Shown here: positions 26,838 to 35,245 of the stretch, piece by piece
Numbering within the stretch: the stretch's first letter is position 1
Layout: each line of letters opens with the position of its first letter
Assembly: GCF_011046485.1 (NCBI RefSeq)
Contig: NZ_CP049256.1
Location: 2,914,001-2,978,000, forward strand
DNA length: 64,000 bases
From: Microbacterium sp. 4R-513
GTDB lineage: Bacteria > Actinomycetota > Actinomycetes > Actinomycetales > Microbacteriaceae
Reading direction: 5' to 3'
The notes under the pieces: generated by a model
Database searches by the model: none
Seen by the model: the letters and a program-made list of their open reading frames with translations, nothing else
What the model was told of the DNA's origin: nothing
Position numbers and translations under genes: made by a program

Positions 26838-26863
26838 GGCGGGGCCGCGCTGCCGACCCCGCC
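26838..26863 (-). terminator. Hairpin after the PfpI-like gene
   Basis: A 7-bp G+C stem (GGCGGGG/CCCCGCC) with a 12-nt loop lies 16 nt past the stop of the PfpI-like gene. There is no T-tract. Confidence 0.5.
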
Positions 26864-26878
26864 TCCGCGCTGTGGCCG

Positions 26879-27427
26879 TCAGGCGGTCTGACCGACGTGC
26901 GCGCCCTCGGCGATCTCTTCGACGACCTTCGCGTTGAAGGCGGGGAGGTCGTCGGGCTTGCGGCTCGAGACGAGCCCCTCGTCGACGACGACCTCTTCGT
27001 CGACCCAGTCCGCGCCCGCGTTCTCGAGGTCGGTTTTGAGGCTCGGCCAGCTCGTGATGGTCCGGCCGTCGACGACGCCCGCCTCGATGAGCAGCCAGGG
27101 GCCGTGGCAGATGACGCCGACGGGCTTGTGCTGCTCGAAGAACGAGCGGGCGAACGCGATGGATGCCTCGTCCATCCGGATCGCGTCGGCGTTGACGACG
27201 CCTCCCGGCAGGACGAGGGCGTCGTACTCCGAGGGGTCGGCGTCGCCGACCGAGACGTCGACGTCCTGCTCATGCCCGTTCTTGCCGGTGATCGAGCCGT
27301 CGGCCGGCGAGACGAGCGACGCGGTGGCACCGGCATCCGTCACCGCCTGCCAGGGAGAGGTCAGTTCGCTGTCTTCGAATCCGTCGGTCAGGAGGAATGC
27401 GACACGCTTGCCGTCGAGTCTGCTCAT
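26879..27427 (-). CDS. DJ-1/PfpI-family protein
   Basis: A 182-residue PfpI-type protein of the DJ-1 superfamily, often annotated type 1 glutamine amidotransferase domain. The nucleophile-elbow Cys is in GVICHGPWLL, the preceding Asp/Glu-rich motif FEDSELTSPWQAV matches the stress protein YhbO/PfpI group, and VLPGGVVNADAIR closes the Rossmann part. Proposed roles are glyoxalase, deglycase or protein repair. Ribosome site GAAGGGAA precedes the ATG. It shares the intergenic region with a leaderless Cys-rich peptide on the other strand. Confidence 0.88.
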   Translation of the reverse strand: MSRLDGKRVAFLLTDGFEDSELTSPWQAVTDAGATASLVSPADGSITGKNGHEQDVDVSVGDADPSEYDALVLPGGVVNADAIRMDEASIAFARSFFEQHKPVGVICHGPWLLIEAGVVDGRTITSWPSLKTDLENAGADWVDEEVVVDEGLVSSRKPDDLPAFNAKVVEEIAEGAHVGQTA

Positions 27428-27561
27428 GGAGTTCCCTTCGCTCGGGCCGGCGGAACAGCCGGGGCGTCCACGCTAAGAAGCGGTCGCACAGACCGCGCGG
27501 GGCTTGCGCTCTCGGCGGGGATCGCCTACCGGGGCCGAGCCCCGCGCCCGCGGGACCGGGT

Positions 27562-27567
27562 TAGGAT
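27562..27567 (+). promoter_or_regulatory. -10 box for the Cys-rich microprotein
   Basis: TAGGAT lies 7 nt before the ATG at 27575. It supports a real, leaderless transcript. Confidence 0.5.
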
Positions 27568-27574
27568 CGTCCGC

Positions 27575-27697
27575 ATGGCCACCTCGAACCTGCCTGTCCC
27601 GACGCTCCAGCCGATCGCGGACGAGAAGAACCTGCTGACGGTCGTCGAGGCGAACGCGTCCTCGTGCTGCGGCGGCGGCTCCTGCAGCATCGACTGA
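27575..27697 (+). CDS. 40-residue Cys-rich microprotein
   Basis: The first 28 residues are ordinary and amphipathic (VPTLQPIADEKNLLTVVEAN), and the last ten end in CCGGGSCSID. Three Cys in a Gly-rich C-terminus suggest metal or Fe-S binding, or thiol chemistry. The ORF begins 7 nt behind a TAGGAT -10 box and keeps the local third-position GC preference. It converges with a CMD/AhpD-like gene 15 nt away. No modification enzyme is adjacent, so a peptide natural product is only a weak alternative. Confidence 0.55.
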   Translation: MATSNLPVPTLQPIADEKNLLTVVEANASSCCGGGSCSID

Positions 27698-27712
27698 CGA
27701 CATTCCCCGCGC

Positions 27713-28294
27713 TCAACCCCCTTCGACGGGCGAGAGCAGCGCCTCGGCCAGTTCAGGGCTGAGTCCGGGCACGTCCTCCACCGGCACCGCGAGGGCCTGA
27801 AGAGCACGGCTGTAGTAGTTGCGAGCGGCCGCGGCCAGCGCGATGTCGACGATCTGCCGGTCCGTAAAGCCGACGTCGCGCAATTCCTGCGAGTCGGCAT
27901 CGGTCATGGATGCGGCATCCGTCGACAGACGCTCCGCGAAGCGCATGACAGCGACGTCCGCGTCGCCGAGTCCCGCCTCGGTGTAGTCGCGCGCCACGCG
28001 CTCGAGCTGCTCCTCGTCCATCGCGCCCGCGCGCAGCGTCTTCCGTCCGTGCATGAGGAGGCAGTGCGGAGAACGGATGGCGCGGGCCGCGGCGAGTGTC
28101 GCGAGCTCGTAGTTGCGCACCCCGATCGACGGGACGACCGCTCGGATGAGGGCCTCGAACGCCGTGTGCGCCTCGGGGTTGACGGCCATGGCCCGCGTGT
28201 GGCTGAAGACGAACCCGTCCGATGCCAGATCCGCGTCGTACATCTCGGCGACGTGACCCTCGGCGCCCTCGAGGGGCGGCGGCGTGACGATCAT
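27713..28294 (-). CDS. Carboxymuconolactone decarboxylase / AhpD-like protein
   Basis: A 193-residue all-helical CMD-family protein. In AhpD enzymes the active site is CxxC with a nearby His. Here it is SPHCLLMH, so the first Cys is Ser and only one Cys remains; this S-xx-C-xxx-H form is common among uncharacterised CMD proteins and argues against full AhpD disulfide chemistry. GAAGGAG precedes the ATG. It is convergent with the Cys-rich microprotein and lies downstream of the DHA2 exporter's terminator. Confidence 0.85.
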   Translation of the reverse strand: MIVTPPPLEGAEGHVAEMYDADLASDGFVFSHTRAMAVNPEAHTAFEALIRAVVPSIGVRNYELATLAAARAIRSPHCLLMHGRKTLRAGAMDEEQLERVARDYTEAGLGDADVAVMRFAERLSTDAASMTDADSQELRDVGFTDRQIVDIALAAAARNYYSRALQALAVPVEDVPGLSPELAEALLSPVEGG

Positions 28295-28348
28295 GGGCGG
28301 CTCCTTCCTGCGAGCCGGCGTCGCGGGCGTCGGCCAGTGCCCAGCATG

Positions 28349-28388
28349 CCACCGCGGCGCCCGTCCCGGGGGACGGACGCCGCGGTGG
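28349..28388 (-). terminator. Strong hairpin after the DHA2 exporter gene
   Basis: An 18-bp stem with one C-A mismatch and a 4-nt CGGG loop lies 10 nt past the exporter stop. Stem size, mismatch type and loop size match the hairpin at 8739-8778. Confidence 0.7.
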
Positions 28389-28398
28389 CTGCCGAGGA

Positions 28399-29919
28399 TC
28401 AGTGCCCGGCGGGCGCGCCCATCGGCTGATCGGCAGGCTTGCGGATCAGGAAGGCGCCGACCAGAAGGGGAAGCGACACGATCGCGGCGACGAGGAACGC
28501 GGCGTGCGCGCCGGCGGCGCCCGCGACGGCGTCGGACGCGCCCGCCTCGGCGGCGGAGGCCTGGGACGCCGACAGGATCGCGACCATCAGCGCGATGCCG
28601 GCGGCGCCTGCGACCTGCTGGACGGTTCCGACGATGGCCGAACCGTACGAGTAGAACTTGGGCTGCAGCGACGCGAGGGATGCCGTGAACAGCGGCGTGA
28701 ACGAGAGCGCGAGCCCCAGCGAGAGGAGCGTCTGGGATACCGCGACCGTCCAGATCGACGTCGTCTCGTCGAAGGTCGTGTAGAACCACAGCATCCCGCT
28801 GGCGAGGAACGTGCCGGGGATGAGGAGCACGCGGGTGCCCCAGCGGTCGTAGATGCGGCCGATGATCGGTCCGGTGAGTCCCATGATCAACGCACCCGGC
28901 AGGGCGACGAGCCCGGTCTGGAGGGCGGACACACCGAGCGTGTTCTGGAGGAAGAGCGGCACGACGGTGATGACGCCGAAGAACGACACCGACAGGAGTC
29001 CCATCTGGCCGATCGACAGCGAGAAGTTGGCCGAGCGGAAGACCCGCAGGTCGAGCAGTGCGTCGTCGGTCCTCTGCAGCCGCAGCTGTCGCCAGATGAA
29101 CAGCCCGAGTGCGATGACCCCGACCGACAGCGCCACGATGAGCGAGACTCTCGAGACCGTGCCCGCCGCGGCCTCGGCCGCCGTGTCCGTGTGCGCCGCC
29201 GTGCCGCCGATCTGGCTCAGCCCGTAGACGAGACCGCCGAAGCCGAACGCCGAGAGCACGACCGACAGGACATCGATGGGTGCGCGCGTCGTCTCGCCGA
29301 GGTTGTGGATCCAGCGCGCGCCGATCGCGAGCGCCACGAGCGCGATCGGCAGGACGATGCCGAAGATCCAGCGCCAGCTCAGGGTGTCGAGGAGGAAGCC
29401 GGAGAGCGTGGGCCCGATCGCCGGAGCGAGCGAGATCACGACGCTCACGCGCCCCATCATCCGGCCACGCTGATTCGGCGGCACGACCGTCATGAGGGTG
29501 GTCATGAGGAGCGGCATCATGATCGCCGTCCCGGATGCCTGCACCACACGGGCCACCACGAGAAGCGGGTAGCCCGGCGACAGAAGTGCGATCAGCGTGC
29601 CGAGCGAGAAGAGGCTCATCGCCGCGATGTACATCTGACGCGTCGTGAAGCGGCGCAGCAGGAAGCCCGTGATCGGGATGACGACGGCCATCGTCAGCAT
29701 GAACGCCGTGGTGAGCCACTGCGCCTGCAGCGCCGTGATGCCGAGGTCGGTGATGAGGTGCGGGATCGCCACGCCCATCGTGGTCTCATTGAGGATCGCC
29801 ACGAAGGCCGCCGCAAGGAGAAGCCAGATGACCCGGCTCTCTTCGGGCCGCAGCACGCCCGAGGACGGCGCGACGGCTCGGACGCTTCCGGTGGAGGACG
29901 AAGTGTCGGTTGCAGCCAT
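28399..29919 (-). CDS. DHA2-family MFS efflux transporter
   Basis: A 506-residue 14-helix drug:H+ antiporter of the DHA2 (EmrB/QacA) type. Helix 1 has LNETTMGVAIPHL, the motif between helices 2 and 3 is GFLLRRFTTRQMY, and antiporter motif C is visible in SVVISLAPAIGPTLSGFLLD. The ATG at 29919 has GAGGAG 7 nt upstream. The promoter has TAGCGT on the minus strand at 29986-29981, and a perfect inverted repeat overlaps its -35 region. The gene ends in a strong hairpin, so it is a single-gene unit. Confidence 0.9.
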   Translation of the reverse strand: MAATDTSSSTGSVRAVAPSSGVLRPEESRVIWLLLAAAFVAILNETTMGVAIPHLITDLGITALQAQWLTTAFMLTMAVVIPITGFLLRRFTTRQMYIAAMSLFSLGTLIALLSPGYPLLVVARVVQASGTAIMMPLLMTTLMTVVPPNQRGRMMGRVSVVISLAPAIGPTLSGFLLDTLSWRWIFGIVLPIALVALAIGARWIHNLGETTRAPIDVLSVVLSAFGFGGLVYGLSQIGGTAAHTDTAAEAAAGTVSRVSLIVALSVGVIALGLFIWRQLRLQRTDDALLDLRVFRSANFSLSIGQMGLLSVSFFGVITVVPLFLQNTLGVSALQTGLVALPGALIMGLTGPIIGRIYDRWGTRVLLIPGTFLASGMLWFYTTFDETTSIWTVAVSQTLLSLGLALSFTPLFTASLASLQPKFYSYGSAIVGTVQQVAGAAGIALMVAILSASQASAAEAGASDAVAGAAGAHAAFLVAAIVSLPLLVGAFLIRKPADQPMGAPAGH

Positions 29920-29998
29920 GGGTCGTCTCCTCAGAGCTCTGGGCGGGGGGAAGGCGACCACCGGAGGTGGTGCACGAAGAACGCTAACGGCCACGTCG

Positions 29999-30024
29999 GA
30001 CATCCCATTCCCCGGCGGGATGTC
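29999..30024. promoter_or_regulatory. Inverted repeat in the divergent exporter/DUF1345 region
   Basis: Perfect 8-bp arms GACATCCC and GGGATGTC flank a 10-nt centre. It overlaps the likely -35 region of the DHA2 exporter and ends 11 nt before the DUF1345 start, so one repressor could control both genes. Confidence 0.5.
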
Positions 30025-30035
30025 AACATTCGGTT

Positions 30036-30680
30036 ATGGACGCTTCGATCCCCACGCATTCGACGGTCATACCGCGCGGAATGGCGGCTGTCGCCGTGGG
30101 CCTCGTGGTGGGGGTGTGGCTGTCGATCGTAGCGGATGTGTGGGTCGGGATTCTCGCGGGATGGGCCGCGACCTCCCTCGTCGCGGGGCTGTGGGCGTTC
30201 ACGATGGCGTGGCGGATGGATGCCGCGCAGACCCGCACGCATGCGCGAGCCGAGGATCCCGGGCGCAGCACGGCACGCGTCATCGCCCTCGTCGGCAGCC
30301 TCGCGAGCCTCTTCGCCGTGGCCGCCGTCCTCATCCAGACGCGGAACGTCTCCGAGATCGAGTCGTGGATCCTCGCGGGCCTGGCCGTCGTGGCGGTCGC
30401 GGCATCCTGGTTTCTGATCCAGACCGACTACATGCTCCGTCTGGCGGCCGAGTACTACTCGGACCCCGTCGGAGGCATCGACTTCAACCAGACCGAGGAC
30501 CCGATGTACAGCGACTTCGCGTACATCGCGCTCACGCTCGGCATGACCTATCAGATCGGCGACACCAACCTGCGGACGAATCAGCTGCGCCGGATCGTCC
30601 TCGCCCAATCGGCGCTCGCGTACCTCTTCGCGACGGTGATCATCGCGACCGTCATCAACCTCGTGGTCGACCTGGGCTGA
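30036..30680 (+). CDS. DUF1345 membrane protein
   Basis: A 214-residue protein with about five hydrophobic segments. The end region has the DUF1345 signatures GGIDFNQTEDPMYSDFAYIALTLGMTYQIGDT and a final helix ALAYLFATVIIATVINLVVDL. The family is of unknown function. The start is the only ATG before the first helix. It is divergent from the DHA2 exporter and shares the inverted repeat at 29999-30024. Confidence 0.88.
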   Translation: MDASIPTHSTVIPRGMAAVAVGLVVGVWLSIVADVWVGILAGWAATSLVAGLWAFTMAWRMDAAQTRTHARAEDPGRSTARVIALVGSLASLFAVAAVLIQTRNVSEIESWILAGLAVVAVAASWFLIQTDYMLRLAAEYYSDPVGGIDFNQTEDPMYSDFAYIALTLGMTYQIGDTNLRTNQLRRIVLAQSALAYLFATVIIATVINLVVDLG

Positions 30681-30698
30681 GGTCGCGCCCCGGGCGCG

Positions 30699-30905
30699 TC
30701 AGACCTCGGTGCGCTCCTCGTCGCCGGGCTCGTCCCACTTCTCCGAGCCGATCGCATCCGTCCGCTCGGGCTCCGGCTCGTTCTGCAGCAGCTCGGCGGG
30801 CTCGGGCTCGATGAGCGCCTCGGTCGGCGTGTTCTTCAGCTCGTCGATGTCCTTGCGGAGCGCGTCGAGATCGGGTCCGTCGGGCTGCTCGGGGATCGAG
30901 GTCAT
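30699..30905 (-). CDS. Small acidic hypothetical protein
   Basis: A 68-residue, very acidic, Pro/Glu-rich protein (MTSIPEQPDGPDLDALRKDIDELK, then repeated EPEPAELLQNEPEPER). It is probably disordered apart from one helix. The ATG at 30905 has TACGCT 6 nt upstream on its strand, so it is leaderless. It is divergent from the ABC exporter with only 48 nt between the two start codons. Confidence 0.65.
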   Translation of the reverse strand: MTSIPEQPDGPDLDALRKDIDELKNTPTEALIEPEPAELLQNEPEPERTDAIGSEKWDEPGDEERTEV

Positions 30906-30911
30906 ATGTCC

Positions 30912-30917
30912 AGCGTA
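30912..30917 (-). promoter_or_regulatory. -10 box for leaderless small acidic protein
   Basis: TACGCT on the minus strand lies 6 nt before the ATG at 30905. Confidence 0.45.
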
Positions 30918-30940
30918 GCCCCGACGTCCCTGGCGCTGAT

Positions 30941-30946
30941 TAGGCT
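30941..30946 (+). promoter_or_regulatory. -10 box for leaderless ABC exporter
   Basis: TAGGCT lies 7 nt before the ATG at 30954 and 24 nt from the opposing -10 box. Confidence 0.5.
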
Positions 30947-30953
30947 TTCGCGC

Positions 30954-32999
30954 ATGAGCATGGGTCGTGGCGGGGGCGGAGCAGGGGGCGCCACCTTCCG
31001 CGGCGTCGACATCGAGGCGCAGCGAAAGCTCAACGCCGAGGCGCCGAAGATCCCCGATCTCGGAGCCCGCGTCGTCGGGCTCTTCCACCCCTACCGCGGA
31101 CGACTCGCGTTCACCGGCTTCCTGGTGGTCGCGGGTGCCGCGATCGCCGTCGTGCCGCCGCTCCTCGTGCAGCGCATCTTCGACGACGCCCTCTTCCCGG
31201 TCGACGGAGCGCCGCCCGACATCCCCCTCCTCATCCGGCTCGTGCTCGCGATGATCGGGCTCTTCCTGCTGTCGGCCGCGCTCGGCGTCGTGCAGACGTA
31301 CTACACCGCCACGATCGGCAACAGCGTCACCGGCGACCTGCGCGTCAAGCTCTTCGACCATCTCCAGGCGATGGAGCTCGCGTTCTTCACGCGCACCAAG
31401 ACCGGCGTCATCCAATCCCGCCTGCAGAACGATGTCGGCGGAGTCTCGGGCGTGCTGACCAACACGGTCACGAGCATCCTCGGCAACCTCGTCACGGTCA
31501 TCGCCTCGCTCATCGCGATGATCATCATCGACTGGCGGCTCACCCTGATCGCCGTCTTCCTCATGCCGCTGCTGATCCTCGTCCAACGGCGCGTGGGCCA
31601 GGTCCGCGCCCGCATCGCGGGGGAGACGCAGGAGTCGCTGTCGGAGCTCTCCGCGATCACGCAGGAGACGCTGAGCGTCTCGGGCATCCTGCTCTCGAAG
31701 TCGTTCAACCGGCAGCGCACCGAGTCGGCGCGCTACCAGGATGAGAACCGCAACCAGGTGCGACTGCAGGTGCGTCGCGCCATGAGCGGCCAGGGCTTCT
31801 TCGCCGTCGTGCAGGTCATCATGTCGTCGGTTCCCGCGGTCATCTACCTCGTGTCCGGCTACCTCATCACCGGCAGCGTCGACTCCACCATCACGGCGGG
31901 CACGATCGTCGCGTTCACGACGGTGCAGGCGCGGCTGCTCATGCCGCTCATGGGGCTCATGCGCGTCGCGCTCGATCTGCAGACGTCGGCCGCCCTGTTC
32001 GCGCGCATCTTCGAGTATCTCGACCTCGCTCCGGCGATCAGTGACCGCCCGGGTGCCGTGTCGGTGTCCGAGGCGCCGGGCCCTGTCGGACGCATCGAGT
32101 TCCGCGACGTGGTCTTCCGGTATCCGGATGCCGCGCCCGACGCCCGTCCGACGCTCGACGGCATCTCGTTCACGGCCGACCCGGGCGAGCACGTCGCGTT
32201 CGTCGGTCCGTCCGGCGCCGGCAAGACGACGGTGCTCTACCTCACGCCGCGCATGTACGAGGCATCCGGCGGGTCCGTGCTCTTCGCGGGCGCCGACGTG
32301 CGCGACCTCACCGGCGAGTCCATCATCGACAACGTCGGCATCGTGTCGCAGGAGACCTACCTCTTCCACGCCACGATCCGCGAGAACCTCCGCTACGCGA
32401 AGCCGGAGGCGACGGATGCCGAGCTCGAGGCCGCGTGCCGCGCCGCCAACATCCACCACATCATCACGAACTTCGAGAACGGGTACGACACGGTCGTGGG
32501 GGAGCGGGGCTACCGGCTCTCCGGCGGCGAGAAGCAGCGCATCGCCATCGCGCGGGTGCTCCTGAAAGATCCGCCCGTGCTGCTCCTGGATGAGGCGACG
32601 TCGGCGCTCGACACCGTGTCGGAGCGCGTCGTGCAGGAGGCACTGGATGCCGCGGCCCGCGGCCGCACGACGCTCTCGATCGCGCATCGGCTCTCGACCG
32701 TGATCGGGGCCGACGTCATCCACGTCGTCGACGCGGGGCGCATCGTCGAGTCGGGCACCCACGCCGAGCTCATCGCCCGGGACGGCCTTTACGCCGAGCT
32801 CGCGGCGCAGCAGCTCGCGGCATCCCGGATCCTCGAGACCGAGGCCGCCGAAGCCCACGCCGACCACCCCGATCGCCGCGCCGATCGCGCCCCCGACACT
32901 CCGGTCGAGGCCGTGATCGCGGCCACGGCGCCGGCGCAGGTGCAGGTGCTCGACCAGGCCCCCGCGGGGCGCTCCTGGCCCGACTCCGGCCCGCACTGA
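30954..32999 (+). CDS. ABC exporter, fused membrane and ATPase domains
   Basis: A 681-residue type IV (MsbA-like) ABC half-transporter that works as a dimer. A Gly-rich N-terminus (MSMGRGGGGAGGA) precedes six membrane helices (about 40-370). The ATPase has Walker A GPSGAGKTT, the signature LSGGEKQR and Walker B VLLLDEATSALD. The C-terminal 60 residues are Ala/Pro/Asp-rich and extend past the ATPase. The substrate is not predictable; lipids or drugs are usual. It lacks a second half-transporter nearby, so a homodimer is likely. Confidence 0.9.
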   Translation: MSMGRGGGGAGGATFRGVDIEAQRKLNAEAPKIPDLGARVVGLFHPYRGRLAFTGFLVVAGAAIAVVPPLLVQRIFDDALFPVDGAPPDIPLLIRLVLAMIGLFLLSAALGVVQTYYTATIGNSVTGDLRVKLFDHLQAMELAFFTRTKTGVIQSRLQNDVGGVSGVLTNTVTSILGNLVTVIASLIAMIIIDWRLTLIAVFLMPLLILVQRRVGQVRARIAGETQESLSELSAITQETLSVSGILLSKSFNRQRTESARYQDENRNQVRLQVRRAMSGQGFFAVVQVIMSSVPAVIYLVSGYLITGSVDSTITAGTIVAFTTVQARLLMPLMGLMRVALDLQTSAALFARIFEYLDLAPAISDRPGAVSVSEAPGPVGRIEFRDVVFRYPDAAPDARPTLDGISFTADPGEHVAFVGPSGAGKTTVLYLTPRMYEASGGSVLFAGADVRDLTGESIIDNVGIVSQETYLFHATIRENLRYAKPEATDAELEAACRAANIHHIITNFENGYDTVVGERGYRLSGGEKQRIAIARVLLKDPPVLLLDEATSALDTVSERVVQEALDAAARGRTTLSIAHRLSTVIGADVIHVVDAGRIVESGTHAELIARDGLYAELAAQQLAASRILETEAAEAHADHPDRRADRAPDTPVEAVIAATAPAQVQVLDQAPAGRSWPDSGPH

Positions 33000-33122
33000 C
33001 GCCGGGCGCCGTCCTCGCCGCCCTCGCCGTCCTCCGGGGATGAGGATTTCTCTCGGAACGAGGACGATCGGCCCCCACCCCCTCGACCCGGGATTACTCC
33101 TCGTCTCGCGAGCTCGGCCCGA

Positions 33123-34094
33123 TCACCACAGCTGGGCTGCGGCGGCGAGATGGGCGGACTCGTCGTCGAGAGGAGCCACGGCGCCGCCGCGCGCCCACAG
33201 GTCGCGCGTGAACGCGCCGAGAGCGCGGCGGTAGGCGTCGTCCGGGTGCTCCTGCGCGATGCGCACGAGCGGGGGAAGGTCCATCGCGAGGATGAGTCGC
33301 ACACGTTCCTGGACTGCGGCGGCGTGCCCCGCGCCCTCGAGCTCGGCGATTCCCCCGGCCATGCCGTCGAGGTAGTCGCGCAGCACGAGAACAGCATCCT
33401 TGCGCTGCGTGATGGACGTGCCGTCGGCGCGCTCCCGCCAGTGCACGAGCACGTCGGGCACGACGTCGAAGGCCCGCGCGGCGGCGTACATGCGCTGCGC
33501 GACGACCTGGTCCTCGTACAGCCGGCCCACCGGGAACCGGAGGCCCGCACGACGCCAGAACTCGACACGGCTCACCTTCGACCACGCGACGATGTTGGCG
33601 GATGCCGCGGGGTGCGCGTCGATGTTCGTGGCGCGGCGCTCGGGGTCGGTGGCGGCGGCGACCCACGGCTGGACGATCCCCGTCGTGTAGCCGCCGTTCC
33701 TGTCGGGCCGGAGCCGCACGTAGGCACCGAGCGCGAAGTCGCTCCCCGTCTCGTCGAGCGTCCCGACCAGCCGCTCGAGCGCCGTCGGCGTGAAGAGGTC
33801 GTCGGCGTCGAGGAAGCCCACGAGCGGCGTCTCGACGAGGTCGAGCCCCGTGTTGCGCGCCGCCGCGAGTCCCTGACGGATGTCGTGGCGCACGAGTCGG
33901 AAGCGAGGGTCATCGGCGGCGGCATCCGCGAAGATCTCGGCGGTTCCGTCCGTCGATGCGTCGTCGACGAGGATCGCCGCCCAGTCGTCGCGCGTCTGCG
34001 CGCGCAGCGAGTCGAGCGCCTCTTCGGCATACGCCGCCACCTCGTAGCCGGGCACGATGATCGTGACCGCCGCGCGGTCGCTCGGGTGGCTCAC
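33123..34094 (-). CDS. Family 2 glycosyltransferase at the end of the NAD operon
   Basis: A 323-residue GT-A fold glycosyltransferase. It opens VTIIVPGYEVAAYAEEALDSL, with the nucleotide-binding ILVDDASTDGT and the metal-binding DADD of VGFLDADDLF. YEDQVVAQRMYAA lies near the usual catalytic base position. The GTG at 34094 overlaps the nadS stop as GTGA. Its product is unknown; relatives decorate cell-wall glycopolymers. Finding it translated in one unit with NAD synthesis genes is odd and may only be a genome arrangement. Confidence 0.85.
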   Translation of the reverse strand: MSHPSDRAAVTIIVPGYEVAAYAEEALDSLRAQTRDDWAAILVDDASTDGTAEIFADAAADDPRFRLVRHDIRQGLAAARNTGLDLVETPLVGFLDADDLFTPTALERLVGTLDETGSDFALGAYVRLRPDRNGGYTTGIVQPWVAAATDPERRATNIDAHPAASANIVAWSKVSRVEFWRRAGLRFPVGRLYEDQVVAQRMYAAARAFDVVPDVLVHWRERADGTSITQRKDAVLVLRDYLDGMAGGIAELEGAGHAAAVQERVRLILAMDLPPLVRIAQEHPDDAYRRALGAFTRDLWARGGAVAPLDDESAHLAAAAQLW

Positions 34095-35242
34095 CCGCCC
34101 GATCGTACAGCGGCGACGGATGCCTCGACCGCCGCGGCGACGGCGTCCAGCGACCCGCTCAGCGCATGTGGAAACGTGAACCGCACGGCCGTCTGCGCGA
34201 CCTCGGGAGAGATGCCCATAGCGACGAGGACGTGCGACGGCTCGTCGCTTCCGGCAGCGCACGCCGACCCGCTCGACGAGACGACCCCGCGACGCTCCAG
34301 CTCGAGCAGCACAGCCTCGCCGCTCGTCCCCTCGAAGGTGAAGCTCGCCGTTCCCGGCAGCCGATGCACGGGGTCGCCCGTGAGCCGGGCGGTCGGCACA
34401 CCGGCGAGCACCCGGGTGACGAAGGCATCTCGAAGAGCGCCGACGCGTGCCGCGGACTCCTCGCGCTCGGCCTCGGCGAGATCCAGCGCGGTAGCGAGGC
34501 CGACGGCGCCGGCGACGTCCTCCGTGCCGCTGCGGCGGCCGCGCTCCTGGCCGCCCCCGTGCATGAGCGGCTCGAGCGGGATCCTCCCGCGCACGCCGAG
34601 CACGCCCGTGCCCTTGGGTGCCCCGAGCTTGTGCCCCGCGATCGAGATCGCGTCGACGCCGAGGTCGGCCGCCGAGAGCGGCAGCCACCCGGCGGCCTGG
34701 ACGGCGTCGATGTGCAGCGGGATGCCTCGGCTCCGCGTCACCTCGGCGATCGCCGCGATGTCCTGGACCGTCCCGATCTCGTTGTTGGCGTAGCCGATGC
34801 TGACGAGCGCCGTGTCGTCGCGGAGGGCCGAGGCGACGGCATCCGTCGACACCCGTCCGAATCGATCGACCGGCAGATGCGTGACCTCGAAGCCGTGGAT
34901 GCGGGCGAGGTAGTCGCCCGATTCGAGGATCGACTCGTGCTCGATGGGCGTCGTGACGAATCGCTCCGCGTCCCGCTGCAGCTGCGCAGCTATCGCGATG
35001 CCCTTGATCGCGAGGTTGTTGGCCTCCGTGCCCCCGGACGTGAAGACGATGTCGCTCGCGCGCATCCCGAGCACGCGAGCGATGCGGCGCCGCGCATCGG
35101 CGAGTGCCTCGGCGGCGGCCTCGCCCACCGTGTGGTGGCTCGACGGGTTGCCGTACCAGCGCGTGAGGTACGGCATCATGGCGTCCAGCACCTCGGGCCG
35201 GACGGGGGTCGTCGCGGCGTTGTCGAAGTACAGCATCGACAC
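34091..35242 (-). CDS. nadS: Cysteine desulfurase NadS (NAD operon)
   Basis: A 383-residue NifS/IscS-like PLP enzyme that takes sulfur from Cys. The Schiff-base Lys is K205 in SIAGHKLGAPKGTG, the PLP-contacting His is in IEHES, and the mobile catalytic Cys is C328 in SSGSACAAGSDEPSH. In the Corynebacterium ndnR-nadA-nadC-nadS operon this protein is thought to supply sulfur for the [4Fe-4S] cluster of NadA, which explains its place here. GTG at 35242 starts 3 nt after the nadC stop; the ATG 6 nt downstream is an alternative. Confidence 0.88.
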   Translation of the reverse strand: MSMLYFDNAATTPVRPEVLDAMMPYLTRWYGNPSSHHTVGEAAAEALADARRRIARVLGMRASDIVFTSGGTEANNLAIKGIAIAAQLQRDAERFVTTPIEHESILESGDYLARIHGFEVTHLPVDRFGRVSTDAVASALRDDTALVSIGYANNEIGTVQDIAAIAEVTRSRGIPLHIDAVQAAGWLPLSAADLGVDAISIAGHKLGAPKGTGVLGVRGRIPLEPLMHGGGQERGRRSGTEDVAGAVGLATALDLAEAEREESAARVGALRDAFVTRVLAGVPTARLTGDPVHRLPGTASFTFEGTSGEAVLLELERRGVVSSSGSACAAGSDEPSHVLVAMGISPEVAQTAVRFTFPHALSGSLDAVAAAVEASVAAVRSGG

Positions 35243-35245
35243 GGC

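Noticed and set aside
27575..28294. RiPP precursor and modification cluster
   Set aside because: The microprotein ends in Cys/Gly, but no LanB/C, YcaO, radical-SAM or transporter of that type lies nearby; the CMD-like protein is not a known RiPP enzyme.
30699..32996. 765-codon extension of the small acidic protein
   Set aside because: Only the last 68 codons have a leaderless start and acidic composition; the rest is antisense to the ABC exporter.
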